A DNA stretch of 64,000 bases from Beijerinckiaceae bacterium (GCA_947452455.1 CANGBX010000006.1:1-64000), one strand, 5' to 3'; counted from the first letter of the stretch, positions 48,030 through 57,823 are shown. Notes: generated from the sequence alone by a model not told the origin. Numbers and translations: made by a program.

Positions 48030-48800
48030 TCAGCTTCGCTGACGCGCGGAATCATGCCATTTGCCGAGCAGCGCGCGGTTCACAAAGTCGAGAACAAGCC
48101 AGATCGCAATGCCCGCCACGGAAATGAGCGCAAGCGCCGCAAACATGCGCGGGATGTTGAGGCGATAGCCGGCCTCCACAATGCGATAGGCCAGCCCTGC
48201 GCCTTGGCCCGAGGCCCCCGCTGCAATCTCGGCGGCAATGGCACCAATCAGCGCCAGCCCGCCCGCAATGCGCAGGCCGCCCAGAAAATAGGGCAGCGCC
48301 GAGGGCAAGCGCAGCAGGCGCATTTGCTGCCAGCCACTCGCACCATAGAGATCAAAAAGGTCACGCAGATTGTGGTCGGTCGACGACAGGCCCAGCGCCG
48401 TATTCGACAGAATGGGGAAGAAGGCTACGAGAAAGGCACAAGCCAATACGGCGGTCTCTGCATCCAGATAGATGAGCAAGAGAGGCGCGATGGCAATGAT
48501 CGGCGTGACTTGCAAAATCACCGCAATGGGAAAGAAGCTGCGCTCGAGCCATGTCCATTGCGCGAAGAGAATGGCCAGAGCCACGCCAATGCCCGTCGCC
48601 AAAGCAAGAGCCAGCGCCGTAATGCGCAAGGTCACCCAAAGCGATGCGGAGAGCAACGTCCAATCCTCGCGCAACGTCGTGAGAATGAGCGAAGGTGCGG
48701 GCAGCACATAAGGCGGGATGGATTGCAAATGCACGAGGCTTTCCCAGCCGCCGAGCAAAACGAGAAAGACAAAGAGCGGGAGAAGGCGCGAGAAGCTCAT
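48030..48800 (-). CDS. ABC transporter permease
   Basis: Hydrophobic; LRDLFDLYGASGWQQMRLLRLPSALPYFLGGLRIA EAA-loop. Confidence 0.92.
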   Translation of the reverse strand: MSFSRLLPLFVFLVLLGGWESLVHLQSIPPYVLPAPSLILTTLREDWTLLSASLWVTLRITALALALATGIGVALAILFAQWTWLERSFFPIAVILQVTPIIAIAPLLLIYLDAETAVLACAFLVAFFPILSNTALGLSSTDHNLRDLFDLYGASGWQQMRLLRLPSALPYFLGGLRIAGGLALIGAIAAEIAAGASGQGAGLAYRIVEAGYRLNIPRMFAALALISVAGIAIWLVLDFVNRALLGKWHDSARQRS

Positions 48801-49540
48801 GCGCCCTCCATCGCCGCTTCAAGCGCGCGGGATGCTTTGGCGCAAGCCTCCAGATAGGGCGCGCTCAAGCGAAACGCTTCGGTGCGGGCAGCAGGCTCTG
48901 CAACTGAGATGGTTTCGACAATGCGGCCCGGTCGCGGCGCAAAGACGCAAATGCGGCTTGAGAGAAAAGCGCTTTCATAAACGGAATGGGTGACGAAGAT
49001 CACCGTCATGCCCAGTTCGGCTTGCAAGTTCAAAAGATCGCGGTTCAGCCTGTGCCGCGTGATTTCATCAAGCGCTGCAAAAGGCTCGTCCATCAGGAGT
49101 AGCTTGGGCTGCATGACCAAAGCGCGCGCAATAGAGGCACGCATCTTCATGCCGCCAGATAATTCGCGCGGCATGTGCTGTGCAAAATCTGCAAGCCCGA
49201 CGCGCGCAAGGGCTTCTTCAATCTTGGGCTGCGCCTGCGCATGTGAAACACCCTTCAAGCGCAGCGGCAGAAAGACATTGTCGAAGACATTGGCCCAAGG
49301 CATCAAAGTCGGGTCTTGGAACACAAACCCGATATCAGGCTTGCTGTCGCCCCATGTGAATTTTCCTTGGTCGGCACGCTCTAACCCCGCAATGATGCGC
49401 AAGGCGGTGGATTTGCCGCAGCCTGACGGGCCCAGAAGCGAAACAAATTCACCACGCGCAATATCGAGATCAAGGTGATCCAATGCGCGCGTGCCATTGG
49501 CAAAGGTCTTGCCGATGGTGCTGAGAGAAAGAAGCGTCAC
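48797..49540 (-). CDS. ABC transporter ATP-binding protein
   Basis: GPSGCGKST; LSGGMKMRASIARAL; LLLMDEPFAALD. Confidence 0.95.
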   Translation of the reverse strand: MTLLSLSTIGKTFANGTRALDHLDLDIARGEFVSLLGPSGCGKSTALRIIAGLERADQGKFTWGDSKPDIGFVFQDPTLMPWANVFDNVFLPLRLKGVSHAQAQPKIEEALARVGLADFAQHMPRELSGGMKMRASIARALVMQPKLLLMDEPFAALDEITRHRLNRDLLNLQAELGMTVIFVTHSVYESAFLSSRICVFAPRPGRIVETISVAEPAARTEAFRLSAPYLEACAKASRALEAAMEGA

Positions 49541-50523
49541 TTCGTCTCCAGTCCAACGCGCTTGTTGACGAATTGCAATGTATAAGCGCGGCGATAATCA
49601 ATGCCCGCTTTCACGACGCCTGACGTCACCATTTTATCGAAGAAGCTTTTCTGGCGCTCGTCCGTCATGGCGCCAATGCCAAGCTGTTTGCTGTCGCCGG
49701 AATCGACAATGCCATATTCCTTCATCTTGGCGATGGAATAAGCGATTTGCTCGGCGCTCATATCAGGATTGTCGCGACGAATGAGTGCATTGGCTTTGCT
49801 GTTATCGCCATCGAGATAATTCACCCAACCGATGATCGAGGCGTCGACGAAGCGTTGTACGAGATCAGGGTTTTTGGTGATCAGATCGGCGCGCGTTTCA
49901 ATCGTCGTCGAATAAGTATCGAAGCCATGATCAGCGAGAAGAAAAACATTGGGCTTGAAGCCGGCCTGTTTTTCAATCGCAAAAGGCTCGGCGGTCGCAT
50001 AGCCCTGTTGCGCCGATTGCTTATTGGCGATGAAGGGGCCCGCATTGAAATTATAAGGCCGCAAATCCGCATCGCGGAAACCATATTCCATTTTGAACCA
50101 CGGGAAGGACGCAGCGACAAAATCCTTACCGAGATAAATCGGCGCGCCGACGAGATCCTTGAACGTGTCGCGTCCTTGGCCCGGATGCGACATGAAAACC
50201 TGCGGGTCTTTCTGGAACATGGAAGCAACAACGACGGTCGGCACATTCTGCTCAACCGCGGCAAAGGCCTGAATCATATTGCCGCCCATAACGAATTCGA
50301 TGCGCCCTGTGGGCAACATGAGGCGCGTGTTGGATTGCGGGCCGCCTTGAACGATCTCGACCTCGAGCCCGTATTTGGCATAAGTGCCGTCAGCCACAGC
50401 CTGATAGAAGCCGCCATGTTCGGCCTGTGCCAGCCAATTCGTGCCGAAGCGAATTTTGTCGGCGGCTTCAGCGCTCAAAGCGCTAGCCAGTAAAAGCGCC
50501 GCCGCCCGCCAGATGACCTTCAT
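49537..50523 (-). CDS. ABC transporter substrate-binding protein (NMT1-like)
   Basis: IRFGTNWLAQAEHGGFYQAVADGTYAKYGLEVEIVQGG. Confidence 0.9.
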   Translation of the reverse strand: MKVIWRAAALLLASALSAEAADKIRFGTNWLAQAEHGGFYQAVADGTYAKYGLEVEIVQGGPQSNTRLMLPTGRIEFVMGGNMIQAFAAVEQNVPTVVVASMFQKDPQVFMSHPGQGRDTFKDLVGAPIYLGKDFVAASFPWFKMEYGFRDADLRPYNFNAGPFIANKQSAQQGYATAEPFAIEKQAGFKPNVFLLADHGFDTYSTTIETRADLITKNPDLVQRFVDASIIGWVNYLDGDNSKANALIRRDNPDMSAEQIAYSIAKMKEYGIVDSGDSKQLGIGAMTDERQKSFFDKMVTSGVVKAGIDYRRAYTLQFVNKRVGLETK

Positions 50524-50576
50524 GCGTTCCTCCGTCCAACCCTTCTAATGTGGGGTTCTGGCCCACAAAGTCTAGC

Positions 50577-50660
50577 CGTCATTGCGAGCGAAGCGAAGCA
50601 AACCAGTGGCCTCATGTGTTGCCTCTGGATTGCTTCGTCGCTTTGCTCCTCGCAATGATG
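50577..50660. repeat. Family-B REP pair
   Basis: CGTCATTGCGAGCGAAGCGAAGCAAACCAG...CTGGATTGCTTCGTCGCTTTGCTCCTCGCAATGATG. Confidence 0.85.
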
Positions 50661-50701
50661 GCGGGACTGGGCTAATTTCTTCCCCGAAAGGTTTCTCGCC
50701 C

Positions 50702-51508
50702 ATGCTGCCAACCCATTATTGGACCGAACTTGCCTGGACCGATTTCGACTCCCTTGATCTGGAGACAATCATCGCGGTCTTGCCGGTGGCGGCTGTCGAG
50801 CAGCATGGGCCGCATCTGCCTTTGGGCACGGATACATTCATCATGGAGGGCTATCTGGAGCGGGTGGTCGACCGCTTGCCGGCGGATTCGCCTGTGCTCT
50901 TTCTGCCCATCCAGACCATCGGCAAGTCGGACGAGCATAATTCTTTCCCCGGCACGCTGACACTCTCAGCTGAAACGGCGACCCGCGCTTGGATTGAAAT
51001 CGGCGAAAGCCTGCATCGTGCGGGCGTGCGCAAATTGGTCTTGCTCAATTCGCATGGCGGCAATGTTGCTGTGATGGATCATGTCGCGCGCGAATTGCGC
51101 CGCCGCTTCACCATGTTTGTTGTCATTTGTTCGTGGACGCGGTTTGGCTATCCTGATGATCTCTTTACCGTGCAAGAGCGTGCGCATGGCATTCATGCCG
51201 GTGATATTGAAACATCTCTGATGATGGCTTTCCGCCCCGACCTCGTGCGCGAAGAAGATGTTGCGGATTTTCCCAGTGCCAATGCGGAAATGGAGCGTAG
51301 CTTTACGTGGCTTCGCGCTCATCATGGTGTGGGCTTTGGCTGGTTGTCGCAGGATTTGTCGCCATCGGGTGCCATGGGCAATGCGCTAGATGCAACGCTC
51401 GAAAAGGGTGAGGCGAGCGCTGATTATGGCGCAACCGCTTTCATCGAATTGCTGCAAGACATTCAGGCTTTTGATCTGGCGCGGCTCACGGATGGCCCGC
51501 TCGACTAA
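50702..51508 (+). CDS. Creatininase family protein
   Basis: VLPVAAVEQHGPHLPLGTDTFI; LLNSHGGNVAVMD; HAGDIETSLMMA. Confidence 0.93.
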   Translation: MLPTHYWTELAWTDFDSLDLETIIAVLPVAAVEQHGPHLPLGTDTFIMEGYLERVVDRLPADSPVLFLPIQTIGKSDEHNSFPGTLTLSAETATRAWIEIGESLHRAGVRKLVLLNSHGGNVAVMDHVARELRRRFTMFVVICSWTRFGYPDDLFTVQERAHGIHAGDIETSLMMAFRPDLVREEDVADFPSANAEMERSFTWLRAHHGVGFGWLSQDLSPSGAMGNALDATLEKGEASADYGATAFIELLQDIQAFDLARLTDGPLD

Positions 51509-51981
51509 AGCGTCTTTTCAAATTTCAGCGCGGCAGCGCCATCTTCATACCAATCGTCTTCACGCCCGATCAGGCGGTAGCCATTCTTCTTGTAGAGTTT
51601 GATCGCGCGCGCATTGCCGGCGCGCACTTCCAGTGCAAAGAGCGTGCATTTGTGTTGTTTGGCGAGCTGCTCGCTGGCGTCTAACAAAGCGCGACCAACA
51701 CCGCGCTTGCCACAAGCTTTATCCACCGCGATGGAATAAAGCCGCCCGATTTTCGAACCTTTGCGCAAACCGACAAGCGCATAACCAGTAATGGTTTTGT
51801 TCTCTTCTGCCACAATCATGCCGGCAGATGGCACTTGCATATAGCGGCGCAAAGATTGGCGCGAGAGTTGATCGGAGTTGAACATACTCCATTCGATCTC
51901 TGTCACACGTGCGAGATCAGACAGCCGCGCTTTGCGGATGATGGCTTTCGCCTTTACTCCGCGCGCCACGGGAAAGTCCAT
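51505..51981 (-). CDS. GNAT family N-acetyltransferase
   Basis: GRLYSIAVDKACGKRGVGRALLDASEQLAKQHKCTLFALEVRAGNARAIKLYKKNGY. Confidence 0.92.
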   Translation of the reverse strand: MDFPVARGVKAKAIIRKARLSDLARVTEIEWSMFNSDQLSRQSLRRYMQVPSAGMIVAEENKTITGYALVGLRKGSKIGRLYSIAVDKACGKRGVGRALLDASEQLAKQHKCTLFALEVRAGNARAIKLYKKNGYRLIGREDDWYEDGAAALKFEKTL

Positions 51982-53531
51982 GTTTCGGTAAGCGCGCGTG
52001 AGCCCGTGCGCAGAAAGGCCCGCAGATCGCTGCTTTGTCCGGGTGCAAGCTGCACATCAAAAACGGCGCGGAAGCCGCCGGTCTGCGGATTGACCTGCAC
52101 GAAAGAGCGCGAGATTTCGCCGCTCGTTGTTGATGCAACAACTTCCACTGCTTCGGCCTGCGTCTGGAAATAGCGCAATTCGCCGCCCGCAAAATCGACA
52201 ATGAAACGACGCGAGCCCGGCAGCACAGGTTCGGACGAACCAAAGGCGCGCGGTGGTGTCTGGAAAGTCGCAATGGCGCGGCCATTGGGTGACATGCGCC
52301 GCATGTCGAGACTTGATGTGATGCGCCATGACAAAGTGATGGGCTTGCCTGCTTCGGCTGGGGCTTTGGGCACCCATGCGGCAAGCACATTGTTTTGCGT
52401 ATCATCTTTGGCGGGCATTTCGATCAGATCAATCTGCCCTTCGCCCCAATTGTTGCGCGGCTCCACCCAATAGGACGGGCGCAATTCATAATTGAGTTCG
52501 AGATCTTGATAATGTTCAAACGTGCGGTCGCGTTGCAGGAGGCCAAAGCCCTTCACATCGCGATCCACGAAAGATGAGATTTCTTGTCGCGCCGGATTGC
52601 GCAGAGGACGCCAGAGCCATTCACCTGCGCCAGTGTTGATGAGCAGGCCATCGGAATCATGCATTTCGGGGCGCCAATCGCCGGAGATGCGTCGATCATT
52701 CTCGCCCGTCAGGAACATGGATGAGAGCGGGGCAAGACCAAGCTTGTGAATGGGGCGGCGCGGATGCAGCGTGGCTGAAACATCCAGCGAAGATTCAATG
52801 CCCGGTACAAAATCGAAACGATAGGCGCCCGTCACGCTCTCACCGTCGAGCAGTGCATAGAAAGTCACGCGCTCTGTATTGGCTTCGGGTGTCTCCACCC
52901 AAAATTCGATGAATTGCGCAATCTCTTCGCTTTCCATGCCGGGGTTCACGGCAAGGCCGAGTGCCGAGAGGCCATAGCGCTGGCCGCGGCCGAGCAGGCG
53001 GAAAGCATTGTGGCCCAAAAAGGCAATGGCCTCGTCGTGCACGCGCGGATCATTCAGCGCGTAATGCAGGCGAAAGCCTGCAAAGCCCAGATTCACGGGC
53101 AGCGGCTTGTCGAATTTGGTGCGGCCGTAATCAAACAGGCTGGCAGCATAGGGAATGGGTGTCGCAATGCCCTCGCGGATCAGATTGATCGTCACCGGGC
53201 GGCGGTAGACATGACCCAGATGAAAGGCCTGCAGCCGGAAGGCCGAGCCATTGAGCGCGGCGCGGTCGGGCTTGAAGCGGATGTCGCGCCAGGCGTCATA
53301 ATCCAGCTTTTGAATGGCATCGGGCAGAGCGGGGGCTGGCGCGTAAGGAGCAGCGGCCAGCTCGCGGGCGCGACGCTGCACATCTTCAAAGGCAAATTTC
53401 GCGGGCTTTTGCTGCGGAGCCTGCGCCAAGGCTGTGGATAGGCCGGAGGGCAGGGCAGCGAGGCTCAGGGCCGAGCTCGCAAGCAGCGTGGAAAGTCCGC
53501 GGCGGGTCAGATGCGGCATGTTTGCCTTCAA
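51954..53531 (-). CDS. Periplasmic glucan biosynthesis protein (MdoG/OpgG/OpgD family)
   Basis: AFEDVQRRARELAAAPY...LDYDAWRDIRFKP...SYWVEPRNNWGEGQIDLIEMPAKDDTQNNVLAAWVP. Confidence 0.9.
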   Translation of the reverse strand: MKANMPHLTRRGLSTLLASSALSLAALPSGLSTALAQAPQQKPAKFAFEDVQRRARELAAAPYAPAPALPDAIQKLDYDAWRDIRFKPDRAALNGSAFRLQAFHLGHVYRRPVTINLIREGIATPIPYAASLFDYGRTKFDKPLPVNLGFAGFRLHYALNDPRVHDEAIAFLGHNAFRLLGRGQRYGLSALGLAVNPGMESEEIAQFIEFWVETPEANTERVTFYALLDGESVTGAYRFDFVPGIESSLDVSATLHPRRPIHKLGLAPLSSMFLTGENDRRISGDWRPEMHDSDGLLINTGAGEWLWRPLRNPARQEISSFVDRDVKGFGLLQRDRTFEHYQDLELNYELRPSYWVEPRNNWGEGQIDLIEMPAKDDTQNNVLAAWVPKAPAEAGKPITLSWRITSSLDMRRMSPNGRAIATFQTPPRAFGSSEPVLPGSRRFIVDFAGGELRYFQTQAEAVEVVASTTSGEISRSFVQVNPQTGGFRAVFDVQLAPGQSSDLRAFLRTGSRALTETWTFPWRAE

Positions 53532-53717
53532 GTGATGCGCAAAATTGCGCGACGCTCACGAGGTAAAGCCGTTTCAGCGGAGCTGCAAGCGGCCTTTCCG
53601 TCGCGTCGTTCTGTGGTTTTTGCAACACGGCGCTAACAATGTGCAAAGATTCCGGCGCGCAGGCTAAAAAAACTCTTGCGCCCCCCTGAATAGTCAGTAT
53701 TTTCCGCCTTGCCCAAA

Positions 53718-54184
53718 TCGCACGTGCCTGTGGTCGTGTGTCGGTTGGCGGGGATCCGGACAAGAGGCCGGTCACTCGTCAGTAAAAAACCGGCAGCCGG
53801 AGCGAACCGGCGAACCCCGCCAAACGGGGGACGCGACTTAAAGCAACGACGGACCGGGCTTTTTCGTCTCTGTTGACCCTCCAAAGGTCAGCGTACCGAA
53901 GAGGCTTGTCTTTCTTGCCGCACGTGCGGACGGGAGCTCATCCCATCCAATCGATGGCCACCAAACCCCTTGGACAGCGTCAAGCTGATCTGGGGTGAAC
54001 GTGTCCTACGGCGCAGCACCCGACCTATGTTGGTCGACTGAATGGTTCAGTCGGACGGCACAGGTCACGGATGATTGCCGTTTTTGCTTCCGCGTCTCCA
54101 AAGCGCGGTGTGAAGCGCTGTCATCCACGAAGTCAACTCGTATCGGCGCGCCAAAAGTTGCGCGCCCTTCGAAGGGATGCCGCG
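53718..54184 (+). ncRNA. Structured leader RNA upstream of ornithine decarboxylase (speF-type, alphaproteobacterial)
   Basis: About 450-nt intergenic region, GC-rich with several hairpins (CCGGACAAGAGGCCGG, CGACTGAATGGTTCAGTCG, GGCGCG...CGCGCC, CCCTTCGAAGGG) directly upstream of an ornithine decarboxylase; matches the known position of the speF motif. Confidence 0.75.
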
Positions 54185-55327
54185 ATGACCGACCGTATTA
54201 TGGATTTCCTTCGCGACCGACGCGAAAAGGGTCAGGATGATGGACCGTGCATGGTCCTCGACCTCAATGTCGTGCGTGACAATTACAATGCCTTTGCCAA
54301 GGCATTGCCGGACACGCGCGTCTTTTACGCCGTCAAGGCCAATCCTGCGCCAGAAGTGCTGAAGCTCTTGGCCGCGCTGGGCTCGTGCTTTGACACGGCC
54401 TCTGTGGTTGAAATCCAGCAGGCTCTGGCCGCTGGCGCTTCGCCGGACCGCGTCTCCTTCGGCAATACGATCAAGAAAGAACGCGATATTGCGCGCGCTT
54501 ACGAGCTCGGCATTCGCCTGTTCGCGGTTGATTGCGAAGCTGAAGTCGAGAAGGTTGCCCGTGCGGCGCCTGGCTCGCGCGTGTTCTGCCGCATTCTCTG
54601 CAATGGTGAAGGCGCTGAATGGCCGCTGTCGCGCAAATTCGGCTGCGTGCCGGAAATGGCTGCACGCGTGCTCGAACATGCTCATCGCCTCGGCCTCGTC
54701 GCTTACGGCCTGTCGTTCCATGTCGGCTCGCAGCAGCGCAATCCGCGCATGTGGGATGCGGCTTTGGCGTCGTCGGCTGAAATCTTCCGCGATCTCGCCG
54801 AGCGTGGTATCCATCTCTCGATGGTGAACCTCGGTGGCGGCTTCCCGACGAAGTACCTCAAGGACGTGCCGGCGGTGAAGGCTTACGGTCAGGCGATCTT
54901 CAAGTCGCTGCGCAAGCATTTCGGCAACCGGATTCCTGAAACCATCATCGAGCCGGGTCGTGGCATGGTCGGCAATGCCGGCATGATCGAAGCCGAAGTC
55001 GTGCTGATTTCGAAGAAGTCGGACGATGACAAGGTGAAGTGGGTTTATCTCGACATCGGCAAGTTCAATGGTCTTGCCGAAACAATGGACGAGATGATCC
55101 GCTATCCGATCCGCACGGATTATGATGGTGACGAGCTGGAGCCTTGCGTTCTGGCTGGCCCGACCTGTGACTCGGTCGATGTGCTGTATGAGAAGGACCC
55201 CTATCTCCTTCCTGTCAGCCTCGAGATTGGCGCGAAAGTGCTGATCGAGGGAGCCGGCGCTTACACGACCACTTATTCGGCGGTCGAGTTCAACGGCTTT
55301 CCTCCGCTCAAATCCTACGTGATCTGA
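54185..55327 (+). CDS. Type III PLP-dependent ornithine/lysine decarboxylase
   Basis: FYAVKANPAPEVLKLLAALGSCFDTAS; MVNLGGGFPTKY; EPGRGMVGNAG; GPTCDSVDVLYEKD; start at MTDRIMDFL, SD GAAGGG. Confidence 0.93.
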   Translation: MTDRIMDFLRDRREKGQDDGPCMVLDLNVVRDNYNAFAKALPDTRVFYAVKANPAPEVLKLLAALGSCFDTASVVEIQQALAAGASPDRVSFGNTIKKERDIARAYELGIRLFAVDCEAEVEKVARAAPGSRVFCRILCNGEGAEWPLSRKFGCVPEMAARVLEHAHRLGLVAYGLSFHVGSQQRNPRMWDAALASSAEIFRDLAERGIHLSMVNLGGGFPTKYLKDVPAVKAYGQAIFKSLRKHFGNRIPETIIEPGRGMVGNAGMIEAEVVLISKKSDDDKVKWVYLDIGKFNGLAETMDEMIRYPIRTDYDGDELEPCVLAGPTCDSVDVLYEKDPYLLPVSLEIGAKVLIEGAGAYTTTYSAVEFNGFPPLKSYVI

Positions 55328-55448
55328 GCCTGTCGACGCCGCGTGCGCGCGGCGTCTTTCATCACCCCTGAAGAGTCCCGGACGGCCGGTGCACGCGCGA
55401 GTGTGCATCTGGTGCGAGGGTCGCGCCTGAGCCTTTGAGGAGGCCGCG

Positions 55449-56039
55449 ATGACCTATGTCTGCATGCAAGATTTCCAGCAAGCTGCTCAACCGCAGCTCG
55501 CGATCCGTGATGAGAAGCTTTCCGATATTGCCGCGCGCGAGCATCTGCTCGATGCGGCTTTCGGCCCGGCGCGATTTGCCAAGACCTGCGAAAGGCTGCG
55601 CGAAGGTCGCGCACCTGCAGCTGGCCTCGCGCTGGTGGCCGCGCTCGGGGAGGAGTTGGTTGGCACGATCCGCTTTTGGCACCTCCAGGCTGGCGGTCGT
55701 GCAGCGCTCCTCCTCGGGCCCGTGGCTGTCGATTCGCGGTTTCGGTCTTTGGGCATCGGCCGCAAGCTGATTGCAGAAGGCCTGTTTCGCGCTGTGCAGC
55801 GCGGTCATCAGGGTGTCATCCTTGTCGGCGATGCCGCTTATTACAATCCGCTTGGATTCGAGCGCGCTCCCGTACTGGGTCTTTCTATGCCGGGGCCTGT
55901 GGAGGCGGAGCGTTTTCTGGGGCTTGAGCTGGTTCCGGGCGCCTTGTCGGGTGCAACAGGTCTTGTGCGTGGGGCGGGTGCAAAGGCTCGTTCCCGCATG
56001 CGTCAAACGGCTGCGGAGGTTTTCTCGCAGGCTGCTTGA
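55449..56039 (+). CDS. GNAT family N-acetyltransferase
   Basis: LGPVAVDSRFRSLGIGRKLIAEGLFRAVQRGHQGVILVGDAAYYNPLGFERAP. Confidence 0.9.
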   Translation: MTYVCMQDFQQAAQPQLAIRDEKLSDIAAREHLLDAAFGPARFAKTCERLREGRAPAAGLALVAALGEELVGTIRFWHLQAGGRAALLLGPVAVDSRFRSLGIGRKLIAEGLFRAVQRGHQGVILVGDAAYYNPLGFERAPVLGLSMPGPVEAERFLGLELVPGALSGATGLVRGAGAKARSRMRQTAAEVFSQAA

Positions 56040-56128
56040 TCATTCGCTCTGGCTTTGCTTTGAAGCAGGCCAGAATCGTCTTCTCGCCGCGCTCTTCGCG
56101 CGGCGCCTTTTTTCTGGAGTTCTCTGAA

Positions 56129-57559
56129 ATGTCGCATTGGCCCGTGCATGGCACGATTACTGGTCCCATTGTCATGATCGGCTTTGGCTCGATTGGTCGC
56201 GGCACGCTGCCGCTCATCGAGCGCCATTTCAAATTCGACAAGAAGCGCTTCACCGTCATTGATCCCGAAGACAAGGATCGCGGCCTGTTGGATGAACGCG
56301 GTATCCGCTTCATCAAGGATTCGGTGCGCAAAGATAATTATATCGAGCTTCTGAAGCCGTTGCTGACGGCTGGCAAGGGTCAGGGCTTTGTCGTCAATCT
56401 GTCGGTCGATGTGTCTTCGGCAGCGATCATGAAGTTGTGCCACGAAGTTGGTGCGCTCTATATCGACACGGTTGCCGAGCCTTGGAAGGGTTTTTACACC
56501 GACACGTCGCTCTCCGTGTCGCAACGTTCCAACTATGCTTTGCGTGAAGTCATTCTTGACCTGCGCGATGACTTGCCGCCCGGTCCCACGGCTGTGTCTT
56601 GCTGTGGTGCAAACCCTGGCATGGTGTCGTGGTTTGTGAAGCAGGCGCTTCTCAATGTTGCGGCTGATTGCGGCGTTGATATGCCGGAGCCCCGCAATCG
56701 CGAAGAATGGGCGCGCCTCGCGCAAAAGGTCGGCGTGAAGGGTATTCACATTGCCGAGCGCGATACGCAGCGTGCGCGCGATCCCAAGCCTGCAGGTGTT
56801 TTCGTCAACACCTGGTCGGTTGAGGGTTTCGTCTCGGAAGGTTTGCAGCCGGCGGAACTGGGCTGGGGCACGCATGAAAAGGCTCTGCCGCCGGAAGGTC
56901 GCGAGCATGATTTCGGCTCCAATGCGGCGATCTATCTGATGCGTCCGGGTGCTGGCACGAAAGTGCGTTCATGGACGCCGACCGCGCGTGCGCAACACGG
57001 CTGGCTCATCACGCATAATGAAGCCATTTCGATTGCCGATTATCTGACCGTTTATGAAGGCGGTAACGCGGCCTATCGTCCGACCTGTCACTATGCTTAC
57101 CATCCGGCCAATGATGCTGTGGTGTCGCTGCATGAAATGGCAGGCTCTGGCTGGAAGCAGCAGAAGGAATCGAAGATTCTCGACGAGACTGAAATCGTCG
57201 ACGGCATCGACGAGCTCGGCGTGCTTCTCTACGGCCACAAAAAGAATGCCTATTGGTATGGCTCGCAGCTTTCGATTGAAGAGACGCGCCGCATCGCGCC
57301 TTATCAGAATGCAACGGGCTTGCAGGTGACGAGCGCTGTGCTGGCAGGCATGGTCTGGGCTCTGGAAAATCCGAATGCCGGTGTTGTGGAAGCCGATGAG
57401 CTCGACTTCCGCCGCTGCCTCGACGTGCAGCGTCCCTATCTCGGGCCCGTGATCGGCGAATATACAAGCTGGACCCCGCTTGATGATCGCGGCGTGCTCT
57501 TCCCCGAGGATGTCGACACCAGCGACCCTTGGCAGTTTAAGAATGTGATCGTTCGCTAA
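56129..57559 (+). CDS. hss: Homospermidine synthase
   Basis: GPIVMIGFGSIGRGTLPLIERHFKFDKKRFTVIDPEDKDRGLLDERGIRFI; YIDTVAEPWKGFYTD; CCGANPGMVSWFVKQALL. Confidence 0.95.
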   Translation: MSHWPVHGTITGPIVMIGFGSIGRGTLPLIERHFKFDKKRFTVIDPEDKDRGLLDERGIRFIKDSVRKDNYIELLKPLLTAGKGQGFVVNLSVDVSSAAIMKLCHEVGALYIDTVAEPWKGFYTDTSLSVSQRSNYALREVILDLRDDLPPGPTAVSCCGANPGMVSWFVKQALLNVAADCGVDMPEPRNREEWARLAQKVGVKGIHIAERDTQRARDPKPAGVFVNTWSVEGFVSEGLQPAELGWGTHEKALPPEGREHDFGSNAAIYLMRPGAGTKVRSWTPTARAQHGWLITHNEAISIADYLTVYEGGNAAYRPTCHYAYHPANDAVVSLHEMAGSGWKQQKESKILDETEIVDGIDELGVLLYGHKKNAYWYGSQLSIEETRRIAPYQNATGLQVTSAVLAGMVWALENPNAGVVEADELDFRRCLDVQRPYLGPVIGEYTSWTPLDDRGVLFPEDVDTSDPWQFKNVIVR

Positions 57560-57564
57560 AAATT

Positions 57565-57600
57565 GAAAGGCCCGCCCTCTGGCGGGCCTTTTTGCTTTTT
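57565..57600 (+). terminator. Rho-independent terminator
   Basis: AAAGGCCCGCCCTCTGGCGGGCCTTTTTGCTTTTT. Confidence 0.85.
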
Positions 57601-57615
57601 CTTGAAGAATTGCAC

Positions 57616-57759
57616 GACCCCCACCCCGCTCTGCTGCGCAGAGTCGCCCTCCCCACAAGGGGGAGGGAGTTTGCTTGCATTGGCATTGCTTATTGCGATC
57701 TACGCCGCACGCTGCATCAAATCCCCCTCCCCCTTGAGGGGAGGGTAGGGGTGGGGGTC
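57616..57759. repeat. Family-A palindromic repeat, copy 2
   Basis: GACCCCCACCCCG...GGGAGGGAGTTTGCTTGCAT...CCCCCTTGAGGGGAGGGTAGGGGTGGGGGTC. Confidence 0.85.
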
Positions 57760-57823
57760 TACGCATCTTTCCGGTTGGGTTGCCATTCTTGCGCCAGAGT
57801 CTGCGGCGAGAGATGATTGCACC

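Noticed and set aside
54177-54188. Three-codon mini-ORF ATG CCG CGA TGA whose stop overlaps the decarboxylase ATG
   Set aside because: SD (GAAGGG) directly abuts its ATG, leaving no spacing; likely chance
54065-55408. 447-aa minus-strand ORF
   Set aside because: Antisense to the ornithine decarboxylase; composition is mirror-codon artefact with no family motifs
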